From assembly GCA_017860575.1 (NCBI GenBank), contig JAGDMS010000057.1, forward strand, positions 1 through 38,490: 38,490 nucleotides of DNA, in the 5' to 3' direction. Numbering within the stretch: position 1 is the stretch's first letter; every line of letters starts with the position of its first letter. Shown piece by piece: positions 35,793 through 38,490 of the stretch. The notes below the pieces were generated by a model. It ran no database searches, had not been told where the DNA came from, and worked only from the letters and a program-made list of their open reading frames with translations. The translations under genes were made by a program, and so were the position numbers. The DNA is from Deltaproteobacteria bacterium. GTDB taxonomy: Bacteria; Desulfobacterota; Binatia; HRBIN30.

Positions 35793-37104
35793 GACCTCAA
35801 CGGCGCCCACTATGCCGAGAGCACCGCGCACGCTCGAGGACACCGGCCTGAGCCCTGATCTCGTCCTCCAGATTGTCCTCAAGACGCTGCACCTCGCAGG
35901 GACGCTCAAGGGAACAGATCTGGCAGAGCGGCTGGGAGTGAACTTCCAGGTCATCCAGTCAAGCCTTGACGACTTGAAGTGGCAGCAGCACTGCGAAATC
36001 GTTGGCGCTGGCGAGACCGGGGCCCCATCCTTCAGATACCGTATCACCGACGCGGGTCGCGTGCGCGCGGCCCTGTTTCTTGATCAGAACCACTATGTCG
36101 GCAAACTGCCGGTGCCGCTCGCACAGTATCAGGCCTACATGGAGGATTTCCGGGCCGGCTTGCAGCGCCACATCACACCGGACCGTGTCCGGGAAGCGTT
36201 CTCGCATCTCGTTCTCAGTGATAGGGTTCTCGACCAGCTCGGACCTGCGATCTGTTCTGGCGACTCACTATTCGTCTACGGGCCGCCGGGAAACGGCAAA
36301 ACGGTGATCGCGCAGGCCATTGGGAACCTGCTCGAGGGCGATGTGGCGATCCCTCACGCGCTCGAAGTCGAGGGCGGCATCATCCGCATGTTCGATCCCG
36401 TCAGCCACAAGAGCGTGGTGCAGGAACCTGCTGCTGACGAGCCGTCGCTCGATCGAGCTGAGAAGGCCGACCGGCGGTGGATGCTCTGCAAGCGGCCGAT
36501 CGTGACCGTCGGTGGCGAGCTGACGCTGCAGGCCCTGGATTTGAGTTTCAGCGCGACCACAGGCTTCTACCACGCGCCCGTCCAGATGCTCGCCAATGGT
36601 GGCCTGCTCGTGATCGACGACTTCGGGCGGCAGCAGTGTGCCCCTCGCGACCTGCTGAATCGCTGGATCGTGCCGCTCGAGAGCCGTGTAGACTTCCTGA
36701 CCTTGCAGACTGGGCTGAAATTCGAGTTTCCTTTCGTCGTTCTGGTTGTGTTTGCCACCAACATCAAGCCCGTCGAGCTGGTGGACGAGGCCTTCCTCCG
36801 TCGTATCCACTACAAGGTCTTCGCCGAGAGCCCGACAACGCGTGACTTCGTTCAGATCTTCCAGAACTACTGCGACCTGGTTGGCGTGCCGTTCGATCCG
36901 CCTGTCGCCGACAGCCTGTTGCAGAACGTCCTGCATCCCCGGAAGATCCAGCTCCGCGGTTGCCAGCCCAGGGATCTGATCAACCAGGCGCTCGCACTCG
37001 CGGAGTATTCAGGTCAACCCCGGCGCCTGACGCCAGCCCTGCTGGAGGCCGCGTGCGACAGCTACTTCGTGGACGATCGGGAAATGCCGATCGCGCGCGT
37101 GTAG
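35779..37104 (+). CDS. AAA+ ATPase with N-terminal winged-helix domain
   Basis: ATG 35779 lies right behind AGGAGGAGC and overlaps the previous stop; the track start at 35689 is upstream shadow. The ~441-aa protein has a winged-helix-like N-terminus (VLKTLHLAGTLKGTDLAERLGVNFQVIQSSLDDLKWQQHCEI). A linker follows, then an AAA+ module with Walker A GPPGNGKT (~168-175), Walker B GGLLVIDDFG (~274-283), VFATNIKPVELVDEAFLRRI as sensor/arginine region, and a C-terminal lid (GCQPRDLINQALALAEYSG). It has no membrane segment. The position after tadD suggests a role linked to pilus control or assembly, but its function is not established. Confidence 0.78.
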   Translation: MLDAETSTAPTMPRAPRTLEDTGLSPDLVLQIVLKTLHLAGTLKGTDLAERLGVNFQVIQSSLDDLKWQQHCEIVGAGETGAPSFRYRITDAGRVRAALFLDQNHYVGKLPVPLAQYQAYMEDFRAGLQRHITPDRVREAFSHLVLSDRVLDQLGPAICSGDSLFVYGPPGNGKTVIAQAIGNLLEGDVAIPHALEVEGGIIRMFDPVSHKSVVQEPAADEPSLDRAEKADRRWMLCKRPIVTVGGELTLQALDLSFSATTGFYHAPVQMLANGGLLVIDDFGRQQCAPRDLLNRWIVPLESRVDFLTLQTGLKFEFPFVVLVVFATNIKPVELVDEAFLRRIHYKVFAESPTTRDFVQIFQNYCDLVGVPFDPPVADSLLQNVLHPRKIQLRGCQPRDLINQALALAEYSGQPRRLTPALLEAACDSYFVDDREMPIARV

Positions 37105-37118
37105 GCGGCTCGCACGAC

Positions 37119-38490
37119 ATGCGATCCGCACCGACGGGCGCATGGCCCTCCCCTTGGATGGCGCGGGTCCTGGTGTTCGCAGTTCTCCTGGCGTTCTCGC
37201 CGGCCGCGCACAGCGTACAACAGCCTGGCCTCACCGTTCGCATCACATCTCCGCTCGGACGGTCGAGTAGCCCGACGAAGGTGCGCATCGTGGCGCAGGT
37301 TCAAAAGGCGGATGGGCGATCAGTGGCGGCGGTCCGTTTCTCGGTTGACGGCGTTCTGCTGGACACCGTGAGGAACGGCCCGCCATATGCGGTCGAGTGG
37401 GCGGACGAGAACCCGTTCGAGAGACGCGAAATCCTTGTCGAAGCCGAAGACGAGCAGGGCGAACTCTACCGTGACACGGTCATCCTGAAACCGTTCGAGA
37501 TCACAGAAGCGACGCAGGTCACGAGCGTGCTGCTGGACGCGGCCGTCTACGACAAGAAGGGGCGGTTCGTCACAGGGCTCGATCAGAAGTCGTTCTACCT
37601 GTCCGAGGACGGCGCGCCCCAGAAGCTCGACATGGTCGTGAGCGAGGGGATCCCCGCGACGTTTGCCCTCCTGGTCGACAGCAGCCAGAGCATGTCGAGG
37701 AGGATGGACTTCGTTCGCGAGGCCGCCGGCCGGGTGGCGTCGTACCTGAGGCCCGACGATCGCGTGATTGTCGCGCCGTTCTCACGGACGATTAGCGCCA
37801 CGACCGGGCCAACGAACGATCGCGCGACGGTGATGGAAGCGGTGTCGGCGATTCAGGCTGCGGGGGGCACCGCGATTGCCGACTCGCTGGTGGCGATCGC
37901 CGAGCGGTTGGCGGCCGTCCCCGGACGCGCCGTGGCTGTGCTCATCACGGACGGCTACGACGAGAACAGCAAGAGCGTGCCCGAAGATGCAATCACCGCG
38001 CTCAAGGCCGCCCGCGTCACGACCTACGTCGTCGGCATCGGCGGTGTCGCGGGCATCTCCCTCAAGGGAGCGGAGTTTCTGAAGCGACTGGCCACGGAAA
38101 CGGGCGGCCGGGCGTTCTTTCCGCCACGAATCGAGGAACTCGCGCAGGTCTATGACACGCTGACGGTCGATGCCCAGAACCGGTATCTGATCACGTACAC
38201 CCCTGCCAACCAGAAGTGGGACGGCACCTGGCGGACGGTGGCGCTGACAACGTTCACACCCGAGCACCTTATTCAGACGAAGAGAGGGTACTTCGCGCCA
38301 AAGCCGCCGCCCATCCGCCCATCACTCGAGTTCACGGTGATGGATCTCCAGAGCCAGTACCTGGAGATCTCGCGCGACGACCTGACCGTCCTCGAGGACG
38401 GCGTGGAGCAGAAGATCGACAGCTTCCAGGAAGCGGTGAACCCGGTGTCCATCGTGCTGGCGCTGGACTCGAGCGGGAGCATGAAGCCCA
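37119..38490 (+). CDS. Exported VWA protein of the Acidobacteria-related type, 3' end outside window
   Basis: It is absent from the track because no stop lies in the window. ATG 37119 starts 14 bp after the AAA+ gene, with only a weak GGCGG upstream. A signal peptide (~residues 14-31) is followed by an Ig-like beta domain (VRITSPLGRSSSPTKVRI) and a short LDAAVYDKKGRFVTGL segment. The first VWA domain has a MIDAS of DSSQS (D187), GTAIADSL and ITDGYDE. After ITYTPANQKW the protein starts a second beta segment (LTVLEDGVEQKID). A second VWA begins with ALDSSGSM at D450, just before the edge. This matches the VWFA-related proteins common in Acidobacteria. The role is probably adhesion or a surface function. 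Confidence 0.85.
   Translation, partial: MRSAPTGAWPSPWMARVLVFAVLLAFSPAAHSVQQPGLTVRITSPLGRSSSPTKVRIVAQVQKADGRSVAAVRFSVDGVLLDTVRNGPPYAVEWADENPFERREILVEAEDEQGELYRDTVILKPFEITEATQVTSVLLDAAVYDKKGRFVTGLDQKSFYLSEDGAPQKLDMVVSEGIPATFALLVDSSQSMSRRMDFVREAAGRVASYLRPDDRVIVAPFSRTISATTGPTNDRATVMEAVSAIQAAGGTAIADSLVAIAERLAAVPGRAVAVLITDGYDENSKSVPEDAITALKAARVTTYVVGIGGVAGISLKGAEFLKRLATETGGRAFFPPRIEELAQVYDTLTVDAQNRYLITYTPANQKWDGTWRTVALTTFTPEHLIQTKRGYFAPKPPPIRPSLEFTVMDLQSQYLEISRDDLTVLEDGVEQKIDSFQEAVNPVSIVLALDSSGSMKP

Overview
The window is about 38.5 kb of GC-rich bacterial chromosome. The best guess at the host is an Acidobacteriota member, perhaps of the class Vicinamibacteria. This is an inference from the Acidobacteria-type VWA protein at the right edge, the high GC content, the tad gene order and the many multi-pass GT-C-like proteins. 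No rRNA, tRNA, CRISPR array, insertion sequence or phage gene was recognised.

Left part (1-8.0 kb). This stretch is loosely packed and scarred by duplication. It holds the 3' part of a small lipoprotein gene, an intact M19 dipeptidase, a membrane-anchored class I methyltransferase, a badly decayed second M19 gene, a membrane-anchored FkbM-type methyltransferase, and a membrane sulfatase/phosphodiesterase-like enzyme. Several intergenic stretches of 400-570 bp have no convincing gene.

Middle part (8.0-20 kb). A DUF192 gene and a TonB-C-terminal membrane protein lead into four large multi-pass proteins that look like polyprenyl-phosphate-dependent (GT-C) glycosyltransferases or relatives. A second FkbM paralog and a fossil 5' end of a GT87 gene follow. 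A frameshifted copy of the lipoprotein precedes a lipoprotein amidohydrolase. The mix of GT-C enzymes, FkbM methyltransferases and a sulfatase-like enzyme suggests building or decorating a surface glycan, but no flippase or polymerase is in view.

Right part (20-38.5 kb). This is a nearly complete tad (Flp, type IVc pilus) locus in two pieces. TadG and two TadE-like pseudopilins come first. A 3.6-kb block follows with a GT-C-like protein, a terpene-cyclase-fold protein and a DUF362 protein. Then come the Flp pilin (57 aa, absent from the ORF track), the prepilin peptidase, CpaB, the secretin CpaC, CpaE/TadZ, the ATPase CpaF/TadA, TadB, TadC, a 29-aa single-span protein (also absent from the track), a TPR lipoprotein (TadD-like), a winged-helix AAA+ ATPase and a tandem-VWA protein running off the edge. 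A near-perfect sigma-54 (-24/-12) promoter lies upstream of flp, and a weaker one upstream of tadG. This suggests that pilin supply is under RpoN control.

Most notable are the sigma-54 sites, the coupled terpene-cyclase-fold/DUF362 pair inside the tad locus, the 29-aa membrane protein, the kinase-like N-terminus on the TonB-type protein, the outward-predicted topology of the FkbM enzymes, and gene fossils that preserve promoter sequence. All functional statements rest on motifs read by eye; no database search was run.
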